The notes: generated by a model not told the origin, from the letters alone. DNA of 64,000 bases from Candidatus Nitrosocosmicus arcticus (GCF_007826885.1 NZ_ML675587.1:60241-124240); one strand, 5' to 3'; positions 18,623 to 28,098 are shown, counted from the first letter of the stretch. Numbers and translations are program-made.

Positions 18623-18731
18623 TTTATTATATATTTCCTTAATTTATTTAACATGTCGTAAAAATTCAGACATTCTTCCTATCTACTAATGATATTTATA
18701 TTTTTAATAAATAGATGTTTGCTGTGTATAG

Positions 18732-19043
18732 TTACCTGCCTTTTAGTTTTGTCCTATTAAGTATCATTTTCTCAGCAATATCCTTTAATATTTTACTTTT
18801 TAGTGATTCATTCTTCGCTATCATTATATACCCTGATTTTATGTGTGGCCTTTTAGGAAACCTTGCACCATCATTAATCTGATCTTTTTCGACATGATAT
18901 CCCAAAGATTCGACAGCGACAACCAACTCCGATATCATGGGATCATAGACTGCCAACGATTTTGATAACTTTCTACCTTTCCCTCTTGAAAAATTCTTAT
19001 TATAGTAGTCCACCCAGATGATAACATTTTCATAGTCCTTCAA
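18732..19043 (-). CDS. srp19: Signal recognition particle 19 kDa protein
   Basis: Binds the tips of helices 6 and 8 of SRP RNA and prepares it for SRP54. The 103-residue sequence shows the family core NVIIWVDYYNKNFSRGKGRK and GARFPKRPHI. Length is normal. It is 110 bp upstream of fttA and 82 bp downstream of purS. Confidence 0.9.
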   Translation of the reverse strand: MKDYENVIIWVDYYNKNFSRGKGRKLSKSLAVYDPMISELVVAVESLGYHVEKDQINDGARFPKRPHIKSGYIMIAKNESLKSKILKDIAEKMILNRTKLKGR

Positions 19044-19124
19044 ATGCCTTGCAATAAAAAAAGTTCGTTCTAACCTTTAAGTTTTTTTATACTTAACAAT
19101 TGCAAATAAAAATAATCAATTCTT

Positions 19125-19403
19125 TTAGACTTTTCTAATCGAAAGTTCACAATTACTTACTATCGGATTATAAATCCTTAAATCATCACACATCTTCTTT
19201 ACTTTTAACAAAGCTTCTGCCTCATTCTTTGATAATATTTTGATTGAAAAGGATTTAGCGGATCTGACTGAAACTATATCGGAATAGTTCTCTTTGAGAA
19301 TAAGATCGTTAAGCACTGTTTCTCCTTCAGGGTCGTTGAGAAAAGGTTTGTTCTCGATGCTCACGTTAACGAGAAATATTTTCTTTTTATTGTCTTCAGT
19401 CAT
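19125..19403 (-). CDS. purS: Phosphoribosylformylglycinamidine synthase, PurS subunit
   Basis: Small structural subunit that joins PurL and PurQ in the fourth purine step. The 92 residues show the PurS pattern: beta-strand, then PFLNDPEGETVLNDLI, then SVRSAKSFSIKI. No purL or purQ is nearby, unlike the purSQL order common in archaea and bacteria. It is transcribed away from tRNA-Thr. Confidence 0.85.
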   Translation of the reverse strand: MTEDNKKKIFLVNVSIENKPFLNDPEGETVLNDLILKENYSDIVSVRSAKSFSIKILSKNEAEALLKVKKMCDDLRIYNPIVSNCELSIRKV

Positions 19404-19429
19404 ATATACTTCTTAAAAAAAGGAGGCGA

Positions 19430-19443
19430 TCATATATACAAAA
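19430..19443 (+). promoter_or_regulatory. Probable TATA box of tRNA-Thr
   Basis: The run CATATATACAAAAG lies about 40-50 bp before the tRNA 5' end, which would give a short leader removed by RNase P. A minus-strand use for purS is less likely given its asymmetric sequence. Confidence 0.4.
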
Positions 19444-19480
19444 GCTTTTAATTACAGAATTTAATTGATAATAAAATCAT

Positions 19481-19554
19481 GGTCATGTAGCTCAGCCTGG
19501 CAGAGCGAAGGTTTTGTAAACCTTAGGTCGCGGGTTCAAATCCCGTCATGACCT
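19481..19554 (+). tRNA. tRNA-Thr (anticodon TGT)
   Basis: Acceptor stem GGTCATG pairs with CATGACC, with T as discriminator. The D stem is GCTC/GAGC. The anticodon arm AAGGT-TTTGTAA-ACCTT reads TGT. The T arm is GCGGG-TTCAAAT-CCCGT, with a normal T loop. There is no intron, and CCA is not encoded. Confidence 0.95.
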
Positions 19555-19609
19555 ATCTGGATGACTATTCTTTAATAATAATAATTATTGATCGATTTGA
19601 TAGCTTTAA

Positions 19610-19951
19610 TTGACAGAAGAATATGTAAGTAATAGTGATTATCGAATTTTGACTATGGAATTGCTGGGAGAAATACTGCATTTTTCTAAGAGCGGTCGCT
19701 TAATAGTAAGAATTGAGAATAATGATTCACATGTGAAATCTGGGTTGATAGTATTAGATAATAAAGATAAAAAGGTAGGCAAGATTGCTGAATTAATCGG
19801 GTCGGTGAACTCTCCGTATGCCTCAATAATTCCTTTTGTTCAAGCCAAGAGTAAGATGGCAGGCTTAAAAGTGTATTTTGCCATAACTGGAAAAAAAGAC
19901 TTTTATTTCAAATCTAAAAACAAAAGGAAAATTAAGAATAATAAAAAATAG
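19610..19951 (+). CDS. gar1: H/ACA RNP protein Gar1
   Basis: Component of the H/ACA ribonucleoprotein that guides rRNA pseudouridylation with Cbf5, Nop10 and L7Ae. The beta-barrel core includes LGEILHFSKSGRLIVR and GKIAELIGSVNSPYASI, and a Lys-rich C-terminal tail follows. It has 113 residues and a TTG start. It lies 9 bp before tfb; a gar1-tfb pairing is common in archaea. Confidence 0.88.
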   Translation: MTEEYVSNSDYRILTMELLGEILHFSKSGRLIVRIENNDSHVKSGLIVLDNKDKKVGKIAELIGSVNSPYASIIPFVQAKSKMAGLKVYFAITGKKDFYFKSKNKRKIKNNKK

Positions 19952-19960
19952 GTGAAATAA

Positions 19961-21019
19961 ATGGTTTTGAAGGTAAATCTTAAGAATGAATGCCCCGAAT
20001 GTCATGCAAACCTCGTGCAAGATACAGTAAAAGGCGAATTTGTATGTAGCCTATGTGGATATGTGGTTGAAGAAAATTTGGAATACCAAGGTCCAGATGC
20101 TTACGTTAGTGACCCTGGACACAAATCGAATAACCTGAGAGCTAGTGGTGTAAATAGTGTTGCGTATCATGATTATGGTCTTCATACCGAAATAGATAAC
20201 CAATGCAAGGACTATTCTGGTCGACACTTCAATGACGGTATCAGAAAGTCAGTTGTCAATCTTAGAAAATGGAACAGTATAATAAGAATCTCAAATTCGA
20301 AAGATAGAAGATTATCAAATGTGTTATCAAAAATTAATGAGACTTGTTCGCTCATGTCATTTCCCAAAGTTGTATGTGAAACGGCAGCATTAATTTATAG
20401 AAATTATGAGAACAGGAACGATACCAAGGGAAAATCTTCAGTATGCATGGCAGCAGCAGCTCTTTACTATGCCTGTAAAATTTGTAAGGTGCTCAGATCA
20501 CTAAACGAAATAGTAAAATATAATGGTAACAGCGAAGACACTGATGAAAATCTCAAACTAGCTTCGAAATACTATCGCTCGATGGTATTGATTTGTGAAA
20601 ACGATGATACAAATTTGACAACCCAATCGCAAGACAGAATTACCAACTTTATGGAAAAAGATCCAAAAGCCCGAAATCAGAACAAACAGAGTTTTATAAT
20701 AGTAAATATGCAATCAATCAATATAAATCAGTATATATCTAAATTGGCCAACACAGCAAAGTTTGATGTTAAAATAGAACGTCTGGCCATAGAGATAGCG
20801 AAAAAAACGGAAAATCATTTGCTTTCCGATGGCAAATCACCTAATGGCATCGCAGCTGCTTATCTGTATCTAGCGTCGGTCCTCCTTGGAATTAATATAT
20901 TACAGATGGATATATCTCGATTAGCTGGGGTAACTGAAGTGACTATACGTAATAGATGCAAAGATATTCTTACATGTTTCAGAATAACACTCAAGATAAA
21001 GCCAGTTTTAAAGATATAA
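19961..21019 (+). CDS. tfb: Transcription initiation factor B (TFB), divergent copy
   Basis: Recruits RNA polymerase to TBP-bound promoters. The N-terminal zinc ribbon has CPECH and CSLCG (residues about 9-30). Two cyclin folds follow at about 110-210 and 250-350 (VCMAAAALYYACK and PNGIAAAYLYLAS). The C-terminal helix-turn-helix contacts the BRE. The region between ribbon and core does not show the usual B-reader DRxxGSR and GLSTxI motifs, and the linker near 215-235 is Asn/Asp-rich. This suggests a paralogue or specialised TFB. Confidence 0.9.
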   Translation: MVLKVNLKNECPECHANLVQDTVKGEFVCSLCGYVVEENLEYQGPDAYVSDPGHKSNNLRASGVNSVAYHDYGLHTEIDNQCKDYSGRHFNDGIRKSVVNLRKWNSIIRISNSKDRRLSNVLSKINETCSLMSFPKVVCETAALIYRNYENRNDTKGKSSVCMAAAALYYACKICKVLRSLNEIVKYNGNSEDTDENLKLASKYYRSMVLICENDDTNLTTQSQDRITNFMEKDPKARNQNKQSFIIVNMQSININQYISKLANTAKFDVKIERLAIEIAKKTENHLLSDGKSPNGIAAAYLYLASVLLGINILQMDISRLAGVTEVTIRNRCKDILTCFRITLKIKPVLKI

Positions 21020-21051
21020 ATTATCTGAAAATATAGAAATTCTGTTTAACA

Positions 21052-21369
21052 ATGGGCGGAAATAAGAAGAAGCCAAGTCAGTCGAATGCATCTAAATCCC
21101 AAGAGAATAAAGGAGGTAAAAAAGAAGAGGTAAAAAAGACGCCAGCTTCTAAAACTCAGCAGAAACAAAAGCTCTCGGTATTGATTGAAGAAGCTCAAGG
21201 ATTAAAGACACTGGACTCGATGAAAGCCATCACGGTTCATTCATTTGCAAGGGCATTAGGTGTGAAAATTTCTGTCGCTAATAATTTCTTAAAAAATTTA
21301 GAAAGTAAGAACATCATAAAATCAATAGGCGGATATAGCGGGCATAGGATATACCAAAAGTCAAAATAA
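21052..21369 (+). CDS. rps25e: 30S ribosomal protein S25e
   Basis: Small-subunit winged-helix protein. The N-terminal 50 residues are a Lys/Ser/Gln-rich tail; the core (AITVHSFARALGVKISVANNF, GGYSGHRIYQK) matches S25e. S25e is present in Thaumarchaeota and Crenarchaeota but not in most Euryarchaeota, so it helps place the organism. It follows tfb by 32 bp. Confidence 0.92.
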   Translation: MGGNKKKPSQSNASKSQENKGGKKEEVKKTPASKTQQKQKLSVLIEEAQGLKTLDSMKAITVHSFARALGVKISVANNFLKNLESKNIIKSIGGYSGHRIYQKSK

Positions 21370-21376
21370 TTAATTT

Positions 21377-21781
21377 TTAGTTTGGTGATGTATCGATGCT
21401 AAGATGGTCTCCAACTTTAAAGGACTGTAATATATCAATGTTATCTGAGGTAACCCTCCCCAATAGGTTCATTTTTTGATCTAGCGTAGCGTCGCATAGG
21501 AAAATGCAAAGAAAGTTACCTAATGGGGAAAATGCTATCTCACCTTTTTTAAAAGAGTTGACAGGTTTTTCGGATCCCAGCTCTACGTCTAACTGGATGT
21601 AAATAAATTTACCATCGTAGCTATTAATTCTACCAACTAATGGGAAAACATTGATTAATTTTTTTACGGTTAACGGTGAGAGATGTCTTCTAAATTCGCC
21701 TTGCAATTCACGTGCCCGATTTAACTCTATTTTTATTGGTATTCTCGAAACACTTTGAGACTCAGATGACATATATGTCAA
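21377..21781 (-). CDS. Cyclophilin-like fold protein (DUF369 type)
   Basis: A 134-residue protein whose beta-rich pattern (GRINSYDGKFIYIQLDVE, GEIAFSPLGNFLCIFLCD, LGRVTSD) fits the small cyclophilin-like barrel family of archaea and bacteria. The prolyl isomerase active residues of true cyclophilins are not evident. Function unknown. It converges with rps25e and diverges from rpoK. Confidence 0.6.
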   Translation of the reverse strand: MTYMSSESQSVSRIPIKIELNRARELQGEFRRHLSPLTVKKLINVFPLVGRINSYDGKFIYIQLDVELGSEKPVNSFKKGEIAFSPLGNFLCIFLCDATLDQKMNLLGRVTSDNIDILQSFKVGDHLSIDTSPN

Positions 21782-21847
21782 TAAAAGGTTTATAAATATG
21801 AACTTTCAGCAACATTTAATTATATATTTTAATCTTTTTGCATAGTA

Positions 21848-22297
21848 GTGGCTGTTAAGCGAGCAAAAAAGAAGTCAAGTACTATGAAGGATGATGAGTT
21901 GGAGATGGATAAAATTGGTGACGGGGGGAGAGACAACTTACAAGAAGATGTTAGTAGTAACTCAAGGGAAGCGGATAAAAAAGAGTCAAACAGGATAATA
22001 ACATACAAAACTTATGACGCCGATGTGGAATTCAAACTGAACGAGATTCCATCTAAAAATGATGAAATCTTAATTGGTCCTGCTCGATTAACTAGATTTG
22101 AAAAAGCTAGGATTACAGGAGCCCGCTCATTGCAATTGTCATTGGGCGCTCCCATTCTTACAAAGATACCGCCAGAATTTACCGATACTATCATGATAGC
22201 CAAATACGAACTGGAAAAGAAAACTTTGCCAATTTCTATAAGGAGAATACTTCCGAATGGACTGTATCAGGATATACCGATAGAATGGACTATATAG
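21848..22297 (+). CDS. rpoK: RNA polymerase subunit K (Rpb6/omega homologue) with long N-terminal tail
   Basis: Small assembly subunit of RNA polymerase. The conserved core is LTRFEKARITGARSLQLSLGAP and the C terminus is LPISIRRILPNGLYQDIP. Archaeal RpoK is often 60-90 residues; here about 75 charged, Asp/Lys/Ser-rich residues precede the core, resembling the acidic tail of eukaryotic Rpb6. The start is GTG at 21848, and a later start within the tail is possible. Confidence 0.92.
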   Translation: MAVKRAKKKSSTMKDDELEMDKIGDGGRDNLQEDVSSNSREADKKESNRIITYKTYDADVEFKLNEIPSKNDEILIGPARLTRFEKARITGARSLQLSLGAPILTKIPPEFTDTIMIAKYELEKKTLPISIRRILPNGLYQDIPIEWTI

Positions 22298-22319
22298 GCA
22301 AGAATGATAGAAACTATAG

Positions 22320-23723
22320 TTATTTATTTCTGACGAAAAGATAAACGTCGTTGAAATTTGTGCCCGTGTAACCTGTGTCTATTTTTGAATGTAATTTTGT
22401 GAGCAATACATTGGTGTTTTTGCTATTCAGATAATAATTAACGTCGAAGTTTTTGCTTTTCAATAATTCAATAGTCTTTGGTGCGATGAAGGCACCGGCT
22501 GAAGTGGAGTTTCCATCAATACCATCAGTTCCGATGCAAATAACGGAAAAATCAAGAAAATTGGAGTCCTTCATTACTTGCAACAGGCTACAGATTGCCT
22601 CCTGATTTCTACCCCCAATCCCAATCTTTCTACCCGATATTATATTGGTTACTTCTCCACCTAAAACGATACACGTTTTCGGCTCGAGTTTAGTGTTGAT
22701 GATTTTCGATGCAATTTTATTGAAATCACTCATTGAAATTCCATAATTTGATCCCATATAATTTGTAAAATAGCCTCGCATTTTGAAACATTCCTCAATG
22801 AGTCTACAAAATTTTGAATTGTTTCCAATGATGATGTTGGTGACTTTCCTTGAACTAAATTCTGTTGGTTTCAAGGTCTCCGGGATTTCACACCTAACCC
22901 CTGACTCTAGTATAACTTTTATCTTTCTGATTGATTCGGATTTGCTATCTAAAATGGAATAGTTATTCAAAATAGAAAGAGCATCTTTAAAGGAAGATCT
23001 GTCAGAGGATGTCAATCCCGACCCAATCGCATCGAGATGATCACCTACTACATCGGATAGAATTAAACTAATGACTGGAGTGGTAGGATCTATCCAGTGC
23101 AATATTTTACCACCCTTGATTTGCGAAAGATGTTTTCTGACTATATTTATCTCCCTTATATTAGCACCAGAAGTTATCAGCAATTTATTAATAATTTTTT
23201 TGTCTACAAGGTTAATCCCCTTAATGGGGGATACTATTAGAGAGGATGAACCGCCAGATATTAAGAAGACTATTAATTGTATACCTTTTCTATTTTGCAA
23301 TTCCCTAACCACTTTTCTAGCAGCCCAGGCACTTTTGACATTTGGAATTGGGTGAGATGACTGTATTATTGTTACTTCATCCAATAATTCAAAATTTTTT
23401 TTTTGTAGCATATATCCGATAGGGACAATCAATATGGATTTCTTAATTCTATCACTCATTTTATCAAAGAATCCAACTAACATTTTTTCAGACGCTTTGC
23501 CAATGCTAACAACCAATGTCGATTTCTTGCTAGGGAGATCAAATTTGTGTACTTTATTATTTAAATCGGTAATTTGTACACCTGAACCTACATGAATAGA
23601 TTCACTAACGAGCCTTTCAGGATCAGAATATTTGAAAGCATAATCCAAAGCATAGAGGGAAGCACGTAATGATTTACAATTATGATATCTTAGAATAGTA
23701 TCTTTGTTCCTAATGATACTCAT
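22320..23723 (-). CDS. Glycerate 2-kinase (MOFRL family)
   Basis: Phosphorylates D-glycerate to 2-phosphoglycerate with ATP. The N-terminal Rossmann domain has GKASEKM (about residue 95) and SGGSSSL. The C-terminal MOFRL domain has GGEVTN, GIGGRNQE and GTDGIDGNSTSAGA. The length of 467 residues fits the archaeal family. Hydroxypyruvate reductase annotations of this family are historical errors. It converges with rpoK at 22 bp. Confidence 0.88.
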   Translation of the reverse strand: MSIIRNKDTILRYHNCKSLRASLYALDYAFKYSDPERLVSESIHVGSGVQITDLNNKVHKFDLPSKKSTLVVSIGKASEKMLVGFFDKMSDRIKKSILIVPIGYMLQKKNFELLDEVTIIQSSHPIPNVKSAWAARKVVRELQNRKGIQLIVFLISGGSSSLIVSPIKGINLVDKKIINKLLITSGANIREINIVRKHLSQIKGGKILHWIDPTTPVISLILSDVVGDHLDAIGSGLTSSDRSSFKDALSILNNYSILDSKSESIRKIKVILESGVRCEIPETLKPTEFSSRKVTNIIIGNNSKFCRLIEECFKMRGYFTNYMGSNYGISMSDFNKIASKIINTKLEPKTCIVLGGEVTNIISGRKIGIGGRNQEAICSLLQVMKDSNFLDFSVICIGTDGIDGNSTSAGAFIAPKTIELLKSKNFDVNYYLNSKNTNVLLTKLHSKIDTGYTGTNFNDVYLFVRNK

Positions 23724-23834
23724 TAGGATTCAGTTGAGTAATCCTACTATTAATCCATATTTGTTGTAGTAATGGTAATATTAATACCAGGGCATTAAAT
23801 AAAAATAAATATTTATTGATCCCTACTTCTCTCT

Positions 23835-24257
23835 ATGTTTAATTTCTTTACCCCTCTCAAAGCTAACAGCATATTACCAGAAGTAAAGGTCAAATTTGCC
23901 AATATTCTGACTCAAAGAGATAGTATAATGGAACTTCAGGCCGAACTTAATTCTATAGTGGATCAAGAAGTATCACACGAAGCTTATTTTATGAAGAAGA
24001 GTCAAGTTAACAATGCAATTAGTGAACTGTATAGAGATATCGAAGAGCTTGAAGGACTAGGCATATTGATTAAAAGTTTTGATGAAGGCTTATTAGATTT
24101 CCCCTCCAAACGTTTTAACGAGGAGGTATGGTTGTGTTGGAAGATAGGTGAGGATAAAATTAAATTTTGGCATGGGAAAAATGAAGGGTTTATGGGTAGG
24201 AAACCACTTTCAATTAGAGGCACTTTTAATAATGATGATTTAGCAGATTTACGTTAG
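23835..24257 (+). CDS. DUF2203 family protein
   Basis: Residues about 1-80 form a helical hairpin (LPEVKVKFANILTQRDSIM, ISELYRDIEELEGLGI). The conserved C-terminal part is GLLDFPSKRFNEEVWLCWKIGE and ends IKFWHGKNEGFMGRKPL, the DUF2203 signature. It is found in bacteria and archaea, with unknown function. It precedes trpE by 13 bp and is probably co-transcribed. Confidence 0.82.
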   Translation: MFNFFTPLKANSILPEVKVKFANILTQRDSIMELQAELNSIVDQEVSHEAYFMKKSQVNNAISELYRDIEELEGLGILIKSFDEGLLDFPSKRFNEEVWLCWKIGEDKIKFWHGKNEGFMGRKPLSIRGTFNNDDLADLR

Positions 24258-24270
24258 ATAGGGATTTTTA

Positions 24271-25683
24271 GTGTCAAATGATTTAGATAGACTCTTCAAG
24301 CTTGACAATGAACCAACTTTTGTTATTTTGGAAACAAGTATGCACCCGTTTGATATATTCAAGAGGTTAAATTATGAGTTCAGTGATCTTTTCATTTTTG
24401 AATCATTAGAAGGACCCCAGGAATTGGTCGAATCCTCGATTATGGGTTTTGGTCCTAAATATAAAATTAAATGCAATACTAATATGTTACTAGTATATAA
24501 GAATGATAGGATTATAAGGAAAATTTCGATCACAGACCCTCTGGACACATTAAGAAAATGTTTTCCAATAATTAGTAATAAAGATTACAGATACGTTGGA
24601 GGACTAGTGGGCTATTTTTGCTATGAGGCAATAAAATACTGGGAGAAAATCAATGTCAAAAAGATGATATCATTTCCCCTGCTTGAATTTGGGTATTTTG
24701 ATGATGGTTTAGTCTACGATCACTCAAAAAAGAGGCTTGAATATTTTTTTTACGAAAAATCAAGGATCGAGAAGATTAGAAAAATTGTGAAAGGCAAAAG
24801 TAAACTAACAAGAAAGCATGATTCAACGTTTTCACTGCCAAAGAGAAGTATAAAAAAAAAGTCATTTGAAAATAAAGTGAATCAGATCAAGGATCATCTC
24901 TCTGATGGAGATATCTTTCAAGCAGTATTATCAAAGAAAATAAAATTCACTTTTAAGGGAAACCCTCTGCAATTGTATGAGGAGCTCAGGAAAATTAACC
25001 CTTCTCCTTATATGTTTTACTATAAAACCGGTTCTAGGATTTTACTTGGATCTAGCCCCGAAATGTTGCTAAGGATTACAGGCGACCAAGTTGAGACATA
25101 CCCAATCGCGGGATCAAGACCGGTTTCTGAAAATAAAGAAATTACAGAACACCTGCGAAGAGAATTATTAAAAGATGAAAAAGAAATTGCCGAACACACC
25201 ATGTTGGTAGATTTAGCCCGAAATGATCTTGGAAAGGTATGTCAATTTGGGTCGGTTATTACCTCAGAATTGATGAAAGTAAAAAAGTTTAGTCACATTC
25301 AACATATTGTATCTCATGTCGAGGGTATTTTAGATCAAAAATATGATTCATTTGATGCATTCCGAGCCGTATTTCCAGCTGGTACGATATCAGGAGCTCC
25401 AAAAATTAGAGCGATGGAAATCATAAATGAACTTGAATCAGAAAGCAGAGGACCATATGCTGGTGCTGTAGGCTATTTTTCATTCAATCAATCTTGTGAT
25501 TTTGCCATAACCATAAGGTCCATCTTTTTTAATAAAGAAAAGGCGTTTACACAGTCTGGGGCAGGAATTGTCATAGATTCTATACCTCATAAAGAATATC
25601 AAGAAACCGAAGATAAATCCCACGCCATTCTATCAACCTTAAAGGCGGTCGAAAAAACCGCTGTAAAGGCTTCAATTAAGTAA
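24271..25683 (+). CDS. trpE: Anthranilate synthase component I
   Basis: Converts chorismate to anthranilate, the first step of tryptophan synthesis, with the TrpG glutaminase. The C-terminal chorismate-binding domain shows GDIFQAVLSKK, LLGSSPEMLLR, PIAGSRP, HTMLVDLARNDLG and FPAGTISGAPK. The N-terminal part has the feedback-type LLES-like element FESLEGPQELVESSIMGF. Length 470 residues is normal. No trpG or other trp genes are adjacent. Its 3' end overlaps convergent thrC by 12 bp. Confidence 0.93.
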   Translation: MSNDLDRLFKLDNEPTFVILETSMHPFDIFKRLNYEFSDLFIFESLEGPQELVESSIMGFGPKYKIKCNTNMLLVYKNDRIIRKISITDPLDTLRKCFPIISNKDYRYVGGLVGYFCYEAIKYWEKINVKKMISFPLLEFGYFDDGLVYDHSKKRLEYFFYEKSRIEKIRKIVKGKSKLTRKHDSTFSLPKRSIKKKSFENKVNQIKDHLSDGDIFQAVLSKKIKFTFKGNPLQLYEELRKINPSPYMFYYKTGSRILLGSSPEMLLRITGDQVETYPIAGSRPVSENKEITEHLRRELLKDEKEIAEHTMLVDLARNDLGKVCQFGSVITSELMKVKKFSHIQHIVSHVEGILDQKYDSFDAFRAVFPAGTISGAPKIRAMEIINELESESRGPYAGAVGYFSFNQSCDFAITIRSIFFNKEKAFTQSGAGIVIDSIPHKEYQETEDKSHAILSTLKAVEKTAVKASIK

Positions 25684-27018
25684 TTCACGAGGTGGTTTTG
25701 CATATTTATTAGATTTGAGCAAATGATATTGAATTGCAATTGATGGGTCCTTTTGCCGACCTGTTAATACTCCTACAACAATCTCATCTTTTTTTATTAA
25801 TTCTTTTTCACGTAACTTCATTATTCCGGCAGGGACAGATCCTGATGCCATTTCACAGTCAAATCCATTCAGCCCTACGATGGTCATTCCATCCATCATA
25901 TCTATGTCAGCTACCTGTTCTACGATACCATTCGTAAACTCTATTGTCCTCAATGCTTTAATTATATTTGCAGGCTTTCCGATCTGAATTGCTGTTGCTT
26001 GTGTTTTAGGTACAACGTTCTTTTCTTGTTGTTTTTGATAGAATCGGTCAATTAGCTCTGTATTAACTTTGCCGGCGTTCCATTTTAGTTTGGTATCCTC
26101 AAACAATCCATTTACTAGTTGATAAAAAGTATTTGCACCTGTAGCATTGACGACCAAAACGCGAGGTATCTTTTTTATCCATCCCCATTCATAGAGCTCC
26201 ATGAGCGCCTTACCACAACTGGATATATTTCCTAGAGCTCCCCCTGGATATACGATCCAGTCAGGTGGATTCCAATTAAGATATTCCATGATTCTAAATA
26301 TTATAGTTTTTTGACCTTCAATCCTAAATGGATTCAAAGAGTTCACTGTATATCCGCCTTCTTTCGAGGCCATGGCTAAAGATAGCGATAAAGCATCATC
26401 AAAATTGCCATCTACTTCAAGCACCTGAGCGCCAAACTGAAAGGCCTGACCAAGCTTTCCTGGAGCTATTTCACCTCTTGGAATGTAAACATCACAATCA
26501 AATCCCTCATTTGAGGCATACATGGCAGCAGATGCAGAGGTATTTCCAGTAGATGCACAAACTATTTTCTTAACACTCAGTAACTTAGCATGTGTAACTG
26601 CAGCAGCCATTCCATTATCCTTGAAAGACCCGCTGGGGTTATAACCTTCAGGTTGAAGAAATAATTGGTTGGTGGGTAAATGAACATACTTTGCAACCTT
26701 ACTCATTTGGTAAGGTCTCGAAGATCTACCCTCTGATCCATCCAATGAGACCAGAAATTCTGAACATTCTTGCATGCTTTCAGTGTCAATGCCAACAAAA
26801 TTTAATAATTCTCTATATCGCCATACACCACTTTCATTGAAAATATTCCCTCCGAAATTACGTCGTTGGTAAAATACTTCGATAAGATCTCTTTTGGGTA
26901 CATCCAGATACTTTATATCTAGCAGAAAGCCGCATGAGCAGCGATAAATATCATTATCTATGGAATATTCAATTCCGCAAGAAGGATTGATACATTTTTT
27001 TTTTGCTCTAAATTCCAT
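25672..27018 (-). CDS. thrC: Threonine synthase
   Basis: PLP enzyme that makes threonine from O-phosphohomoserine. An N-terminal zinc-ribbon-like segment (CINPSCG, CSCG) is followed by the PLP-binding GSFKDNGMAAA, with the Schiff-base Lys. The phosphate loop ASTGNTSASAA and GALGNISSCGKALM also match. Length is 448 residues. It diverges from the asparagine-synthase-like gene with a shared 55 bp promoter region. Confidence 0.9.
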   Translation of the reverse strand: MEFRAKKKCINPSCGIEYSIDNDIYRCSCGFLLDIKYLDVPKRDLIEVFYQRRNFGGNIFNESGVWRYRELLNFVGIDTESMQECSEFLVSLDGSEGRSSRPYQMSKVAKYVHLPTNQLFLQPEGYNPSGSFKDNGMAAAVTHAKLLSVKKIVCASTGNTSASAAMYASNEGFDCDVYIPRGEIAPGKLGQAFQFGAQVLEVDGNFDDALSLSLAMASKEGGYTVNSLNPFRIEGQKTIIFRIMEYLNWNPPDWIVYPGGALGNISSCGKALMELYEWGWIKKIPRVLVVNATGANTFYQLVNGLFEDTKLKWNAGKVNTELIDRFYQKQQEKNVVPKTQATAIQIGKPANIIKALRTIEFTNGIVEQVADIDMMDGMTIVGLNGFDCEMASGSVPAGIMKLREKELIKKDEIVVGVLTGRQKDPSIAIQYHLLKSNKYAKPPRELLN

Positions 27019-27073
27019 CAGGTTTAAAGTTTAACGATTTAGATTTATAAACGTAAAATAGATATTATAATGT

Positions 27074-28030
27074 TTGTTAAATTCATGTAGGGAATTCCAA
27101 GAACTCTTACATAGCGTATGCGAAAGGACGCCTGGGGAATCAATTTTACTATCTGGAGGATTAGATAGTAGTATCCTCCTTTTTTATTTGCGTCCCAGAG
27201 AAGCCATAACCGTATCTATCGATCCATATTCTTCCGATTATCGATATTCCACTGTGGTCGCTAAGCATTATTCTAAAAATCATCACATTGTAATGCCAAG
27301 AATAGAAGAAATCTTCGAAAACCTGGAAGAACTGGTAAGGGACTTCAAGACATTCGACCCAATATTCTTAAAAAATAGCGTAGTACAGCTTTTAGGATTT
27401 AAAGAGGCTATAAAGCTAAAGGTAAATGCGATTATTTTAGGGGATGGGGCAGATGAACTCTTTGGGGGCTATAACTTTCTGTGTAAATACTTAAAGTCTC
27501 CAGAGGTTTTGCAATCAAAACTAGATGAAATAGCTCAAAATATGGAGTTTGCATCATTTAAATTGTCAAAAAAATACAATCTCGGAATAACAACCCCGTT
27601 TCTTGATGATACGATCGTAAAGTTTAGTCGATCATTATCAGTAAATGATAAAATCGCCGTGCATAACGGGATAATTTATGGAAAATTCTTTTTGAGAAAT
27701 TGTTTTAAAGAGATATTGGGTGACGAGATTGCTTGGAGAAGGAAAGAAGCGTTAGAAAGCGGATCAGGAATGAACAAGATTTTGCCATACTTAGAAAATT
27801 GTATTACCGATGAAGATTTTCTAGCAGGATTAAGCAAAGCAAAAAACGAAGGGGTTTTAATTAGAAATAAAGAGCACATGTTTTATTATCGAATCTATCG
27901 AGAATTTTTTGATGCACCAATCCATGAAATATGTGATCAACCTGGAAAATCAAAGAGATGTCCTTCTTGTAACACTCTGTTCATTTGGAATGGCAGCTTT
28001 TGTAAGACTTGCGGTGCTTACCCGGTATAA
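27074..28030 (+). CDS. Asparagine synthase-like amidoligase without glutaminase domain, C-terminal zinc ribbon
   Basis: The PP-loop ATP-pyrophosphatase motif LLSGGLDSS lies at about residues 23-31, and the asparagine-synthase signature GDGADELFGGYNF is present near 130. There is no N-terminal Ntn glutaminase, so free ammonia or another subunit would supply nitrogen. The C-terminal 30 residues form a zinc ribbon (CPSCN, CKTCG). At 318 residues it is much shorter than AsnB (about 500). It could be a tRNA or small-molecule amidoligase. TTG start at 27074. Confidence 0.7.
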   Translation: MLNSCREFQELLHSVCERTPGESILLSGGLDSSILLFYLRPREAITVSIDPYSSDYRYSTVVAKHYSKNHHIVMPRIEEIFENLEELVRDFKTFDPIFLKNSVVQLLGFKEAIKLKVNAIILGDGADELFGGYNFLCKYLKSPEVLQSKLDEIAQNMEFASFKLSKKYNLGITTPFLDDTIVKFSRSLSVNDKIAVHNGIIYGKFFLRNCFKEILGDEIAWRRKEALESGSGMNKILPYLENCITDEDFLAGLSKAKNEGVLIRNKEHMFYYRIYREFFDAPIHEICDQPGKSKRCPSCNTLFIWNGSFCKTCGAYPV

Positions 28031-28047
28031 ATACCTATTGCATGAAA

Positions 28048-28079
28048 TGTAACCATTGAATATTGTCACTTCGGTTACA
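28048..28079. promoter_or_regulatory. Inverted repeat upstream of the cdvB promoter
   Basis: Arms TGTAACC (28048-28054) and GGTTACA (28073-28079) are perfect complements 18 bp apart. The site ends 20 bp before the cdvB TATA box, a plausible activator position; regulation is inferred. Confidence 0.4.
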
Positions 28080-28098
28080 ACAATGTAGAAAAATACAA

